This document shows, piece by piece, positions 24,417 to 33,014 of a stretch of 64,000 nt of DNA; the stretch's first letter is position 1; each line of letters starts with the position of its first letter. The stretch is from Streptomyces canus (GTDB lineage Bacteria > Actinomycetota > Actinomycetes > Streptomycetales > Streptomycetaceae), in the NCBI RefSeq assembly GCF_001514145.1, contig NZ_KQ948658.1:610616-674615 (forward strand), in the 5' to 3' direction. The position numbers and the translations under genes were made by a program. The notes under the pieces were generated by a model, which saw nothing but the letters and a program-made list of their open reading frames with translations, was not told where the DNA came from and did no database searches.

Positions 24417-26222
24417 ATGCTTCGTCCCCAGGACGGCCCCACTCGTGAACGCCGCTCTCTCGGCGGCCTGTGGAGCTTCCGCCTGGACGCGGAGGGTGCC
24501 GGCCGTGCCGAGGGCTGGTGGCGCTCGCAGCTCGCGAGCGCCGTGGACATCCCGGTGCCGGCCAGCTACAACGACATCTTCCCGGACAAGACCGTCCGCG
24601 ACCATGTCGGGGACGTCTGGTACCAGACGCAGGTATGGGTTCCCGACCGGTGGGCGGGGGAGCGGACGGTACTCCGCTTCGACGCCGCGACGCATCGCGC
24701 CATCGCCTGGGTGAACGATGTCGAGGTCGCCCGGCACGAAGGCGGTTACACCCCCTTCGAGGCCGACGTCACGGCGCACTTGCGGCCGGGTGCCGAGAAC
24801 CGTGTCACCGTCGTGGTCAACAACGAACTGACCTGGGAGTCGATACCGCCCGGCCGGGTGGAGGAACGAGCGGACGGCCGCCGGGTGCAGCACTACTTCC
24901 AGGACTTCTTCAACTACGCGGGTCTGCACCGGCCCGTGTGGCTGTACACCACGCCCGCCGTCCACATCACCGACATCACCGTGACCACCGGCCTGCGGGA
25001 CACGACCGGCCTCGTCGCCTACCGCGTGGACAGCACCGCACAAGCCGAAGAGCACGAGGTGCGTGTCTCGCTGCGCGACGCCTCCGGGGTCGAGGTCCAG
25101 GCGGCCACCGGCGCGGAGGGGACACTCAGGATCGAGGACGTGCACCCCTGGGCGCCGGGAGACGGCTACCTCTACGAACTCGAAGCCACGCTGTGGAGCA
25201 CCTCCGGCGACCTCGTCGACAGTTACCGGCAGTCCGTGGGCGTGCGCACCGTGGAGGTACGGGGCACGGAATTCCTGATCAACGGAATCCCGTTCTACTT
25301 CAAGGGTTTCGGCAAACACGAGGACGCCGCCGTACGCGGCAGGGCCCACGACGACACCCTGATGGTGCATGACTTCGCCCTGCTGGAGTGGACCGGCGCG
25401 AACTCGTTCCGCACCTCGCACTACCCCTATGCCGAGGAGGTGCTGGACTACGCGGACCGACAGGGGGTGGTGGTCATCGACGAGACGGCGGCCGTCGGCC
25501 TGAACCTGAACATCGCGGGAGGCGTTTTCGGCTCCGGCCGGAAGGCGTCGACGTTCTCGCCCGACACCGTGGGGGAGAGCACACAACGCACGCACCTGCA
25601 GGCGCTGAGGGAGCTCGTGGAGCGCGACAAGAACCATCCGAGTGTCGTGCTGTGGTCCATCGCCAACGAGCCGGACAACGTCCAACCGGAGGCGCGCGAC
25701 TACTTCGCACCACTGGCGGCCGAGGCACGCCGACTGGATCCCTCACGTCCCGTCGCCTACGTCAACGCGCTCATGGGCAAACCGGACCAGTGTGTGGTCA
25801 CCGACCTGTTCGACGTCGTGCTCCTCAACCGTTACTACGGCTGGTACTTCGGCCCCGACGACCTGGCGACGGCCGAGACGGAGTTGGAGGCGGAACTGCG
25901 GCAGTGGGCCGCGCACGACAAGCCCATCGTCATCACCGAGTACGGATCGGACGCCTACCCGGGACTGCGCAGCGTCGTACCCAGCCCGTGGACCGAGGAG
26001 TACCAGACCGAACTGCTCGATGTGTACCACCGGGTGTTCGACCGCGTCGACGCGGTCGTCGGCGAGCAGGTCTGGAACTTCGCCGACTTCGCCACGGCGC
26101 CCGGTGTCTTCCGCGTCGACGGAAACAAGAAGGGAGTGTTCACCCGCGAACGCCGGCCGAAGAGCGCGGCGTTCAGTCTGCGCGCGCGTTGGCGGAAGGC
26201 GGACGTCGACTCGACGGACTGA
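24417..26222 (+). CDS. uidA: Beta-glucuronidase (GH2)
   Basis: A 601-residue cytoplasmic glycoside hydrolase releasing glucuronic acid from beta-glucuronides; E. coli UidA has 603. The jelly-roll sugar-binding domain is at residues 1-180, Ig-like to about 275, and the TIM barrel after that. The acid/base is Glu418 in SIANEPDN and the nucleophile Glu508 in ITEYGSD. The UidA-specific NKKGVFTRERRPKSAAF, which contacts the carboxylate of the uronic acid, is present, which distinguishes it from beta-galactosidases. It is last in the ABC operon, so the imported substrate is probably hydrolysed inside the cell. AGGAGAACC precedes ATG 24417. Confidence 0.95.
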   Translation: MLRPQDGPTRERRSLGGLWSFRLDAEGAGRAEGWWRSQLASAVDIPVPASYNDIFPDKTVRDHVGDVWYQTQVWVPDRWAGERTVLRFDAATHRAIAWVNDVEVARHEGGYTPFEADVTAHLRPGAENRVTVVVNNELTWESIPPGRVEERADGRRVQHYFQDFFNYAGLHRPVWLYTTPAVHITDITVTTGLRDTTGLVAYRVDSTAQAEEHEVRVSLRDASGVEVQAATGAEGTLRIEDVHPWAPGDGYLYELEATLWSTSGDLVDSYRQSVGVRTVEVRGTEFLINGIPFYFKGFGKHEDAAVRGRAHDDTLMVHDFALLEWTGANSFRTSHYPYAEEVLDYADRQGVVVIDETAAVGLNLNIAGGVFGSGRKASTFSPDTVGESTQRTHLQALRELVERDKNHPSVVLWSIANEPDNVQPEARDYFAPLAAEARRLDPSRPVAYVNALMGKPDQCVVTDLFDVVLLNRYYGWYFGPDDLATAETELEAELRQWAAHDKPIVITEYGSDAYPGLRSVVPSPWTEEYQTELLDVYHRVFDRVDAVVGEQVWNFADFATAPGVFRVDGNKKGVFTRERRPKSAAFSLRARWRKADVDSTD

Positions 26223-26246
26223 ACCCGGTGCGCGGTCAAGCCGACG

Positions 26247-26279
26247 CGGGCCCATCCGGTGTACGACCGGATGGGCCCG
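26247..26279 (+). terminator. Strong hairpin terminator after the glucuronide operon
   Basis: A 13-bp perfect stem: CGGGCCCATCCGG (26247-26259), 7-base loop TGTACGA, CCGGATGGGCCCG (26267-26279). It starts 25 bp after the glucuronidase stop and also faces the end of the convergent vWA gene, so it may serve both directions. It has no T-tract, as is common in Streptomyces. Confidence 0.85.
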
Positions 26280-26311
26280 TTCCCGGGTTCAGCACGGTTG
26301 GCCCATAGAAT

Positions 26312-27370
26312 TCAGAGCATGATGAGCAGACGCGTCTTCGGCTTGAGTTTCCTGTTCACCGAACGACTCTGCACGTACACCTCCAACTTGGGATTGTTCC
26401 CCGCCTTCACGGAGACGGTTCCCTGGACATCCGAACCGAACAAAAGGCTGCGTGCCGCGTCGCCGGTATAGGCGCGGTCGGTGTCCTTCTCGACCACGAT
26501 GACTTCCTTGTTCTGCTGAACCTGAGCCCGGGCGCCCAGTTGGTAGTAGCAGGAGCCACGTTCGTACGTCACGCCCGGATGCGAGTTGACGAAGGAGCGG
26601 ATCTCGACTTCCTTGTCGACTTTCAGGAGCCGGTATTTGTCGGCCGGAATCGGTTCGAGGCTCGCCCGCACGTCGTCGACCGATATGTCCTGGCCGACAG
26701 CGAACAGGTTCTTCGTGCCGCGCACGCCCTGCTCCCGTCCGCGGAGGAAGCTGGTGGCGGCGGCGCGCACGGTGCCGATCGCCTCCTCGACGCCCTTCCG
26801 CGAGTCCGCATCCCAGATGGCGATGTTGCCGGCCGGGAAGCCGTAGTTCTGGGCGGTGCGCTTGGCCAGGGAGTTCGGCACGAGGATCGCGGAGGTCCAG
26901 TGGCCCGGAAGCCCGCGCATCTTCGCCGTGATCTTGTCGAGCCAGGGGCCGAGGATGGCCATGTCCCCGTCGTGCCGCCTGTCGCCGCCGGAGGCGTTCT
27001 CCTCACCGTCCGTGACGACGATCTGGAGGAAGCTGTGCTCGCCGTATTCCTCCCAGATATGGCCCAGGTCGTCCAGGGACTTCAGAGAAGCCTCGATAAG
27101 GGCGGTAGCGCCATTGTTGACCTGGTACAGCCCCCGCATGGACGGAAGATGCTTCACGTCCATGTCCCAGACCAGGTTCTCCACCTGGTGATCGAAGGAA
27201 TAGAGGCTGATCCGTGTCTCGTGGCCGAGGCTGTCCGACTCGGCCTTGAGACCCGCCACGAACTCGTCCACCACCTGAATGAGCTGACTCTGGTGCGGAC
27301 GCATCGAACCCGAACAGTCCACTACCAGCGCGACGTGATTCACCTTGTGCTGGATCTTGTTTGCGGGCAC
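26312..27370 (-). CDS. vWA domain protein
   Basis: A 352-residue protein with a von Willebrand factor A domain in the first 200 residues: MIDAS motif VDCSGSM near residue 18 and the acidic IVVTDGEEN near 125. The remainder is a beta-rich region ending NRKLKPKTRLLIML. GTG 27370 is chosen because GGAGGGGGAAC precedes it. There is no signal peptide. Cytoplasmic vWA proteins usually act as scaffolds for ATPases or chelatases, but no AAA+ partner is nearby. It stands alone between convergent and decayed genes. Confidence 0.8.
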   Translation of the reverse strand: MPANKIQHKVNHVALVVDCSGSMRPHQSQLIQVVDEFVAGLKAESDSLGHETRISLYSFDHQVENLVWDMDVKHLPSMRGLYQVNNGATALIEASLKSLDDLGHIWEEYGEHSFLQIVVTDGEENASGGDRRHDGDMAILGPWLDKITAKMRGLPGHWTSAILVPNSLAKRTAQNYGFPAGNIAIWDADSRKGVEEAIGTVRAAATSFLRGREQGVRGTKNLFAVGQDISVDDVRASLEPIPADKYRLLKVDKEVEIRSFVNSHPGVTYERGSCYYQLGARAQVQQNKEVIVVEKDTDRAYTGDAARSLLFGSDVQGTVSVKAGNNPKLEVYVQSRSVNRKLKPKTRLLIML

Positions 27371-27464
27371 GTTTGTGTTCCCCCTCCGAGACTCCCCGAA
27401 TGATGTCCTCATTTTATGAGGAGGCACTGACAACGGCCCTTGGAGCTCCAGCAGTTACAGGCCA

Positions 27465-27994
27465 TCACGGAGCGGACGGCGGCAGTTCCTCAGCCCAGCG
27501 GACCAGCGCTTCGTGTCGTTCCAGGACAAGGCCTGCCGTGGCGGCCATGGCCTCGTCGACCATCTCGCCCCGGAACGCCACCGCGCCCGTCCCCTCCCGC
27601 TGTGCCGCCTCGACCGCCGCGATCAGCTCCGCGCAGCGGGCCAGTTCGTCGGGGCCGGGGGAGAACACCTCGTTGATCACGGGGACATGGGAAGGGTGGA
27701 TCGCCATCATCCCTTCGTAGTCGAGGGAGCGGTTCTGTCCGGCGAATGAGCGCAGTCCCGGCAGGTCGGTGATGCGCGTCCACAATCCGCTGACCGGGCG
27801 CGGCACTCCGGCTGCCCTGGCGTCCAGCAGGACGCGGCCGCCACGGAGGCGGGGTCGGTGATGTCGAGCGCGATCGGCGTGACGCCGGACAGGTCCACCT
27901 GGTCGGGGTTGCGGGCACCTGCGTAGACGGTGGCGCCACGCCCGAGCCCGCGGTTGGCTCCGGTGACGAGAACGGTGCTCGTGGAGAGGGCCAT
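27465..27994 (-). pseudogene. Chimeric pseudogene: SDR N-terminal fragment joined to CitE-like lyase C-terminal fragment
   Basis: From ATG 27994 leftward the sequence encodes the start of a short-chain dehydrogenase (STVLVTGANRGLG, then YAGARNPDQVDLSGVTPIAL and DITDPASVAAA), apparently lacking the usual residues between GLG and the next strand. Near 27833 it switches, in another frame, to the tail of a CoA-ester lyase (VLLDARAAGVPRPVSGL, SLDYEGMMAIHPSHVPVINE), which continues to the stop at 27465. Neither part has its active site complete. This looks like a deletion that joined two genes and not a functional fusion. Confidence 0.7.
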
Positions 27995-28074
27995 GGAAAA
28001 GCTCCTCATCGTGCACGGGAAAACGATGGCGAGTGGGGGGAGAGAAATGTGGCGGCCGGCCACGTCCTCGGTGC

Positions 28075-28908
28075 CTATGCCTGCTGGTTGATGAGGCCGG
28101 CGTAGTGGCCGAGGTTCCGCTCGATCTCGTCGAGACCGATCTCGGCGATGGCCTTCCCGAGTTGCGGCACGCGGGCCTGGAATCCCGGCCAGTTGACGGA
28201 CTCCGCGAACTCCGCCCAGGACGCGCGCAGGTCGGCCACGGGCGGCAGGGTCGACCGGTTGATCTGCGCCTTGGCGCCCAGGACGGACGCCTTGTCGAAG
28301 GACGCGATGCGCGCCGCGACACCGTCGACGAAGGCGTCGAGTTCGGCGTCGGGGACGGCCCGGGTCACCCAGCCGTACTGTTCGGCGCGCTCGGCGTCGT
28401 AGTCCTCGCTGGTGAGGATCGCTTCGAGAGCGCGGTCCCGTCCCAGCAGCCGGGCCAGCCGGTCGCTGCCGCCACCGCCCGGGACGATGCCGATCGCGAC
28501 CTCGGGCTGGCAGAAGAAGGCTTCCTCGCGGCTGGCGTAGCGCAGGTCGAAGGCCAGGGTGATCTCGTCCCCTCCGCCCCGGGTGCGCCCGCGGATGGAG
28601 GCGATGCTGATGAACGGGGCGCTGGTCAGGCGGGTGACGAGTTCGACCCACCTCGGGGTCCCGTCCGCGGCGTTCAGGGCCAGGAGTTCGGGCACCTGGC
28701 CGAGATCGGCGTGGTTGAAGAAGTATCCGGGCGTGCCGCTGTCGAAGACGACGACCTGGACCTGTTCGTCCCGGCTCAACTCGTCGACGACGTTGATCAG
28801 TTGGGTGACGGTGTCCGCGCCGACGACGTTCACCGGCGGATTGGTGAAGGTGACCCTGCGGATCCTCGGCGCCACGGTCTCGATCTTGAACATGCTGTGC
28901 TGGGTCAT
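28075..28908 (-). CDS. Enoyl-CoA hydratase/isomerase family protein
   Basis: A crotonase-fold protein of 277 residues. It has the N-terminal strand NPPVNVVGADTV, the oxyanion-hole segment IRGRTRGGGDEITLAFDLRYAS and the second-glutamate region QPEVAIGIVPGGGGSDRLARLLGR. The usual catalytic glutamates lie in or near these segments, although EAxLG is written QPEVAIG. It could hydrate or isomerise acyl-CoA esters. It begins 28 bp after the stop of the hydrolase upstream on the same strand, so the two are probably co-transcribed. Confidence 0.87.
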   Translation of the reverse strand: MTQHSMFKIETVAPRIRRVTFTNPPVNVVGADTVTQLINVVDELSRDEQVQVVVFDSGTPGYFFNHADLGQVPELLALNAADGTPRWVELVTRLTSAPFISIASIRGRTRGGGDEITLAFDLRYASREEAFFCQPEVAIGIVPGGGGSDRLARLLGRDRALEAILTSEDYDAERAEQYGWVTRAVPDAELDAFVDGVAARIASFDKASVLGAKAQINRSTLPPVADLRASWAEFAESVNWPGFQARVPQLGKAIAEIGLDEIERNLGHYAGLINQQA

Positions 28909-28936
28909 GCTGGGCTCCAGTGCTGAGGGGGATACG

Positions 28937-29947
28937 TCAGCGGTCGAGGAAGGTGTTCACCTCGGTGCCGAACTTGACGGCGTACTGGTAGAGAAAGCCG
29001 TGGCCGGCGTCCGGGTAGATGTGCAGTCGGGCGTCGGGGAGGTACTTGGCCAGCAGGTGGGAGTTCTTGGCGGGCATGAGGATGTCGCTCTCGCCGTCGG
29101 CGACCAGGGTGGGCTGGAAGAGGGCCTTCAGGCGGACCAGCTTCGACTTGTCGGTGACACCCCAGTCCGACCACGCGGTGAGCTGGTGGTCGCGGGTGGC
29201 CAGGCTGGAGGGGGCGTCGTGGTCGGTGGTGCGCTCGCCGAGGCGCTGCAGGAACTCGCCTCCCGCGGCCTGGCTGGAGGCGGTGTTCTTGAAGAAGAGG
29301 AAGAGGTAGTCCTCGGGGCCGGGGTTGTCCTTCAGGGTCCGCTGCAGGATGTCGGGGTCGGATGCGCGCTGGTCCACTCCGCCCTGGGGGCCGGTGGCGG
29401 CCAGGACGACGCGGCGGACCTGCCAGGGGCGGCGCAGCGCGACCTCCTGGGCGACCTCGCCGCCGAGGGAGAAGCCGAACACGTCGTAGCGGGGCAGCTT
29501 GAGGGCGTCGATGAAGTCGATGGCGTCCAGGGCCATTTGCTGGACGGTGCTGGGGGTGGTGCCGGTGGAGCCGCCGACGCCGACGTTGTCCACGAGTATG
29601 ACCTCGCGCTTGGCGGCGATGGTGTCGATGAGCTTGGGGTCCCAGCTGTCGAGGGTGCCGCGGAAGTGCTGCAGGAAGACCAGGGGCACGCTGCCCGCAC
29701 TGGGGTGGCCGAATCGGCGGTACTGGTAAGTGATGCCGTTGGCGGCCTTGACGCGCAGGTTGGGGGCGGTTCCGGCGCTCTCGGTGTTCTGCGTCCGGGT
29801 GACCGCGTGCCGCGTGCTGCTGGAGCTGCCGCTCACGGCGTTGGCCATGCTCGGTGCCGTGGCGGTGAGGGCCGCGACGACCGACACACCGGCCAGTGCC
29901 ATCGCGGTCCGCCGGGAGATACGGGTACGTCGATTGATTGAGGACAT
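28937..29947 (-). CDS. Alpha/beta hydrolase with Tat-type signal peptide
   Basis: A 336-residue exported hydrolase. The N-terminus has a twin-arginine-like signal (RISRRTAMALAGVSVVAALT, then ATAPSMANA). The hydrolase core has FLQHFRGTLDSWDP, the nucleophile elbow FGFSLGG (Ser), LVADGESDILMP for the acid and DAGHGFLYQ for the His. AAGGAAA precedes ATG 29947. It is clearly related to the cytoplasmic hydrolase at 32129-32980 (shared RGTLDxWDP and DxGHxFLxQ), but this copy keeps the catalytic serine. Confidence 0.88.
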   Translation of the reverse strand: MSSINRRTRISRRTAMALAGVSVVAALTATAPSMANAVSGSSSSTRHAVTRTQNTESAGTAPNLRVKAANGITYQYRRFGHPSAGSVPLVFLQHFRGTLDSWDPKLIDTIAAKREVILVDNVGVGGSTGTTPSTVQQMALDAIDFIDALKLPRYDVFGFSLGGEVAQEVALRRPWQVRRVVLAATGPQGGVDQRASDPDILQRTLKDNPGPEDYLFLFFKNTASSQAAGGEFLQRLGERTTDHDAPSSLATRDHQLTAWSDWGVTDKSKLVRLKALFQPTLVADGESDILMPAKNSHLLAKYLPDARLHIYPDAGHGFLYQYAVKFGTEVNTFLDR

Positions 29948-30112
29948 GCCATTTCCTTGGGTCGGGCCGGAGGTCTCCCCCGAAAGCGGGGGAGCGGGGA
30001 GCGCCGACGCCGGTGAACTCCGAGGGCGGCGAAGGAACTCCCGCATGATCGACACGCCTGAAAGCTAGGCAGCGGCACTGTCGTCGGAAACCATCCCGAG
30101 CGCCCGTCGGGG

Positions 30113-30772
30113 TCATCCGCCAGGGCGAACCAGTCCGCTCTCGTAGGCCACGACGACGGCCTCTATACGGTCGCGGACGCGTAGTTTGGCGAGGATACGG
30201 GCCACGTGGGTCTTGACCGTGGTCTCGCCGAGGAACAGCTTCCCGGCGATCTCCGCGTTGTTCAGCCCGCGGGCGACCAGACCCAGCACCTCACGCTCGC
30301 GGTCGGAGAGTACGTCGAGGCGTTTGTCGGTGAGGGGAGCGACGGCGCCCGTGACGTAGCGGTCGATCAACCGCCGGGTCACCGACGGGGCGATCACCGC
30401 GTCGCCGCGCAGCACACCGCGGATGGCGATGAGCAACTCGGCGGTCGGTGTGTCCTTGACGAGGAAACCACTCGCTCCCGCACGCAGGGCCGCGTAGGCG
30501 TACTCGTCGCGGTCGCACGCGGTGAGGACGAGCACGCGCGTGTCGGGCAGAGCGGTGCGCAACTGCGCGGTGGCCGAGATGCCGTCCAGGCGTGGCAGCC
30601 GCACCCCCATGAGGACGAGGTCGGGGCGGAGCGTGAGTGCCTGTGCCACGGCCGCCTCGCCGTCCCCGGCCTCGCCGACGACCGTGAGATCCGGCTGGCC
30701 GTCCACCACCATGCGCAGTCCGACCCGCATCAACTCCTGGTCGTCACAGACCAGCACGCCGGCCTCGGTCAT
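30113..30772 (-). CDS. LuxR/NarL family response regulator lacking the phospho-acceptor Asp
   Basis: A 219-residue regulator with an N-terminal receiver and a C-terminal LuxR helix-turn-helix (LSDREREVLGLVARGLNNAEIAGKLFLGETTVKTHVARIL). The acidic pair (CDDQE), the switch Thr (VLTA) and Lys (FLVKD) are kept. The phosphorylation site reads LMGVRLPRLDG, so Gly56 replaces the Asp of LMDVRxP. It therefore cannot be phosphorylated normally and may act as a constitutive or ligand-controlled regulator. No kinase gene is adjacent; only a possible kinase tail overlaps its start at 30769-30861. Confidence 0.9.
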   Translation of the reverse strand: MTEAGVLVCDDQELMRVGLRMVVDGQPDLTVVGEAGDGEAAVAQALTLRPDLVLMGVRLPRLDGISATAQLRTALPDTRVLVLTACDRDEYAYAALRAGASGFLVKDTPTAELLIAIRGVLRGDAVIAPSVTRRLIDRYVTGAVAPLTDKRLDVLSDREREVLGLVARGLNNAEIAGKLFLGETTVKTHVARILAKLRVRDRIEAVVVAYESGLVRPGG

Positions 30773-30861
30773 GGCGCCCCGCCCTTGGACCTGGCCGCCC
30801 GCGCCCGGCGAAGGCCCCGGCCGGCTCCGGTGACGGTGACGGTACCGGCGTACATGCCCAT
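30769..30861 (-). pseudogene. 30-codon mini-ORF coupled to the response regulator, possible tail of a lost kinase
   Basis: ATG 30861 with GGAAGG six bases upstream encodes 30 residues (MGMYAGTVTVTGAGRGLRRA then RAARSKGGAP), and its TGA overlaps the regulator ATG as ATGA. Kinase and regulator genes elsewhere in this window (49871, 53109) overlap in exactly this way. It could be a surviving kinase C-terminus or a translational leader; the short sequence does not decide. Confidence 0.35.
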
Positions 30862-30916
30862 GAAAGCCTTCCGGTGAATGGGGGTGAACAGGGTGAATGA
30901 GGAAGGCGCGCCGGTC

Positions 30917-32092
30917 TCAATTCCTGTCGGCGACCAGGGGGCCTGAGGGGATCGGCCTCGCGCGCGCGTCCCCCGCCGGACGGCGCTCTTCGAACACGGC
31001 CAGGGCGACGACAATGGCGGCGGCGATGAGGGCCGACAGGTATGCCGGGGCCGTCGTCGTGACCGCGCAGCCGATGACCAGAGCGGACAGCGCGAGCAGC
31101 CGTGACCAGAGCAGGTCGTCGAACAGGGTTGCCCCGTGCCATGCCTGGGGGACGAGATAGAGGGCCGGTCCGCCGAACAGCAGCAAGTTCGTGGTGACAC
31201 CGGCGTGTTCCAGGGGATGGGCGATGACGCGTTCGTCGGCCACGGCCACCGCGATCAGCCCGGCGACCGAGGCCATGAGGCTGATGACGCCGCTGCGCGC
31301 GGCCCGCATCGGGTCCTCGGTCCTCTGGAAGTGGCGTACGACGCGCTCGGAGCGGCTGAAGAACAGCCAGAACAGCGCGACCGTGCCGGTGAGCGCCACA
31401 CCGCCGGTCAACAGGGTCATCGGCTCGTACGGTGCCGCGGTGAGCGCGGTGCCGGTGGTCATGACCGTCTCACCCAACGCGATGATCACGAACAGGCGTC
31501 CGCGCTCCAGCAGGTGCCCAGCGGCGAAGCCGACCCGGCGCGACTCCAGACGGCGGCCGGGGAGCGGATGCGCCGTCCAGGTGCCCGCCAACTCGATCAG
31601 GAGCGCCGCGGCCCACCATGCCGGCCGTGCGCCGCCGTCGACCGCAGCGCCGGTCACCCACAGGGGGGCGGGGGCGACGAACCAGACCAGGACGCGGCGG
31701 AAATGCTCCTGGTTCACCCGGTCGAGGCCGACCGTGAGCAGCCATACCGTCCGGCCGAGGTGGATCAGCAGGAACGTGGCGACGAAGACCCACCCGGCGT
31801 CGCCGAAGGCCCGCGGGATCGCGGCGTTCATGAACAGCCCGACGAACATGACCGCCAGCAGCATCCGCCGGGTCCGCGGGTCCTCGGCCGGGACGAGGGT
31901 GACCGCCCAGGTGGTGTACGCCCACGCCGCGTAGACGGCGAGGTAGAGCACGAGCGTCTGGGCGGCGCCGGTCCACGTCGGGTGGGCCAGCAGCTGATGC
32001 GACAGCTGGCCGATGGCGAAGACGTAGACCAGGTCGAAGAACAATTCCAGCGGGGTGACCTCGCGGCGCGCCGGAACGCTGGTCGACTCCAC
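30917..32092 (-). CDS. Low temperature requirement protein A (LtrA) family membrane protein
   Basis: A 391-residue membrane protein with about 10-12 helices and the LtrA signature VTPLELFFDLVYVFAIGQLSH near the start, with LVWFVAPAPLWVTGA and FVIIALGETVMTTG further on. The name derives from a Listeria gene needed at low temperature; the molecular activity is not known. GTG 32092 is chosen because AGGAGG lies directly upstream. It starts 36 bp after the hydrolase stop, in a run of minus-strand genes from 33833. Confidence 0.9.
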   Translation of the reverse strand: MESTSVPARREVTPLELFFDLVYVFAIGQLSHQLLAHPTWTGAAQTLVLYLAVYAAWAYTTWAVTLVPAEDPRTRRMLLAVMFVGLFMNAAIPRAFGDAGWVFVATFLLIHLGRTVWLLTVGLDRVNQEHFRRVLVWFVAPAPLWVTGAAVDGGARPAWWAAALLIELAGTWTAHPLPGRRLESRRVGFAAGHLLERGRLFVIIALGETVMTTGTALTAAPYEPMTLLTGGVALTGTVALFWLFFSRSERVVRHFQRTEDPMRAARSGVISLMASVAGLIAVAVADERVIAHPLEHAGVTTNLLLFGGPALYLVPQAWHGATLFDDLLWSRLLALSALVIGCAVTTTAPAYLSALIAAAIVVALAVFEERRPAGDARARPIPSGPLVADRN

Positions 32093-32128
32093 GACGAACC
32101 TCCTGGTGGAACGGTTTCACGACGTTGC

Positions 32129-32980
32129 TCAGTCGGCGAGGAAGGCCGTCACCTGGGCGCCGAAGTCCTTGGCGTGCTGGAAGAGGAAGGCGTGGCCGGC
32201 GTCGCTGTAGGCGACGAGGGTGGCGTCGGTGAGGTGCTGGACGGCGGTGTACGAGGCCAGGGCGGGGATCATCGCGTCCTGGATGCCGGTGGCGTACAGG
32301 ACGCGCTGCTTGACGGACTTCAGATCCGCTCGCACCTGCTCGAAGGGGATCGCCGCGTCCTTCTGGATCGCGGCGATCTGGCCCATGGCCGCCGCCTGGG
32401 ACACGTCGGGGCGTCCGGTGGCCAGCCGGGTGGCCACCCTCGCGAGGTGCTCGTACCCGGCGGCGCGGCCGGTGTCCGTCCCGGGGAAGAACAGGAACAC
32501 CAGGTCGTCCCCGGTGACTTCGGGCTTGGTCATGGTGGCCCGTACCTTGGGGTCCGGGTCGGGAGAGCCGGGCACCGTGCCGCCGGGGTTGGCGGCCGCC
32601 ACGACCAGCTTGCGGACCAGGTCGGGCCGGGTGCGGGCGAGGTGCTGGGCGACGGTGCCGCCCAGCGTCCAGCCGAGCAGATCCACCTGCGGCAGGCCGA
32701 GGGCCTCGATGAACTCGACGGTGCCTTCGGCCATCCCCTCGACCGAGTCGCGCGGGGTGCCGGTGGTGTAACCGGTGCCGACGTTGTCGAACACGATCAC
32801 GTCGTGGGCGGCGGCGAGGTGGTCCAGGAACTCCGGGTCCCACCAGTCGAGGGTCCCGCGGACCCGGTTCAGCAGGACGAGTGGGATGCCGCCCCGCGGG
32901 CCGATGCGGCGATAGGTGAACGTCGCGGAGGGACCTTCGACGGTCAGGTCCTCGGCCGCGTCTGCCAGGTAGGTGCTCAT
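32129..32980 (-). CDS. Alpha/beta hydrolase-fold protein with Thr at the nucleophile position
   Basis: A 283-residue cytoplasmic protein of the same subfamily as 28937-29947. The core has LLNRVRGTLDWWDP, DNVGTGYTTG, the elbow LLGWTLGG and DAGHAFLFQH. The elbow residue is Thr105 (ACG) where the family has Ser (GxSxG), a single-base difference from TCG. The His is kept. The protein may be a weak hydrolase or a binding protein. It lies 34 bp after the SDR gene, likely the same operon. Confidence 0.87.
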   Translation of the reverse strand: MSTYLADAAEDLTVEGPSATFTYRRIGPRGGIPLVLLNRVRGTLDWWDPEFLDHLAAAHDVIVFDNVGTGYTTGTPRDSVEGMAEGTVEFIEALGLPQVDLLGWTLGGTVAQHLARTRPDLVRKLVVAAANPGGTVPGSPDPDPKVRATMTKPEVTGDDLVFLFFPGTDTGRAAGYEHLARVATRLATGRPDVSQAAAMGQIAAIQKDAAIPFEQVRADLKSVKQRVLYATGIQDAMIPALASYTAVQHLTDATLVAYSDAGHAFLFQHAKDFGAQVTAFLAD

Positions 32981-33014
32981 GGCGAGCTTCGCCTTCTCGT
33001 GCGAGGGACGGGCG

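Noticed and set aside
23439..25685. Long minus-strand frame (748 codons) opposite the permease and glucuronidase genes
   Set aside because: It is the antisense of two well-supported genes; low-complexity, no start signal and no family motif.
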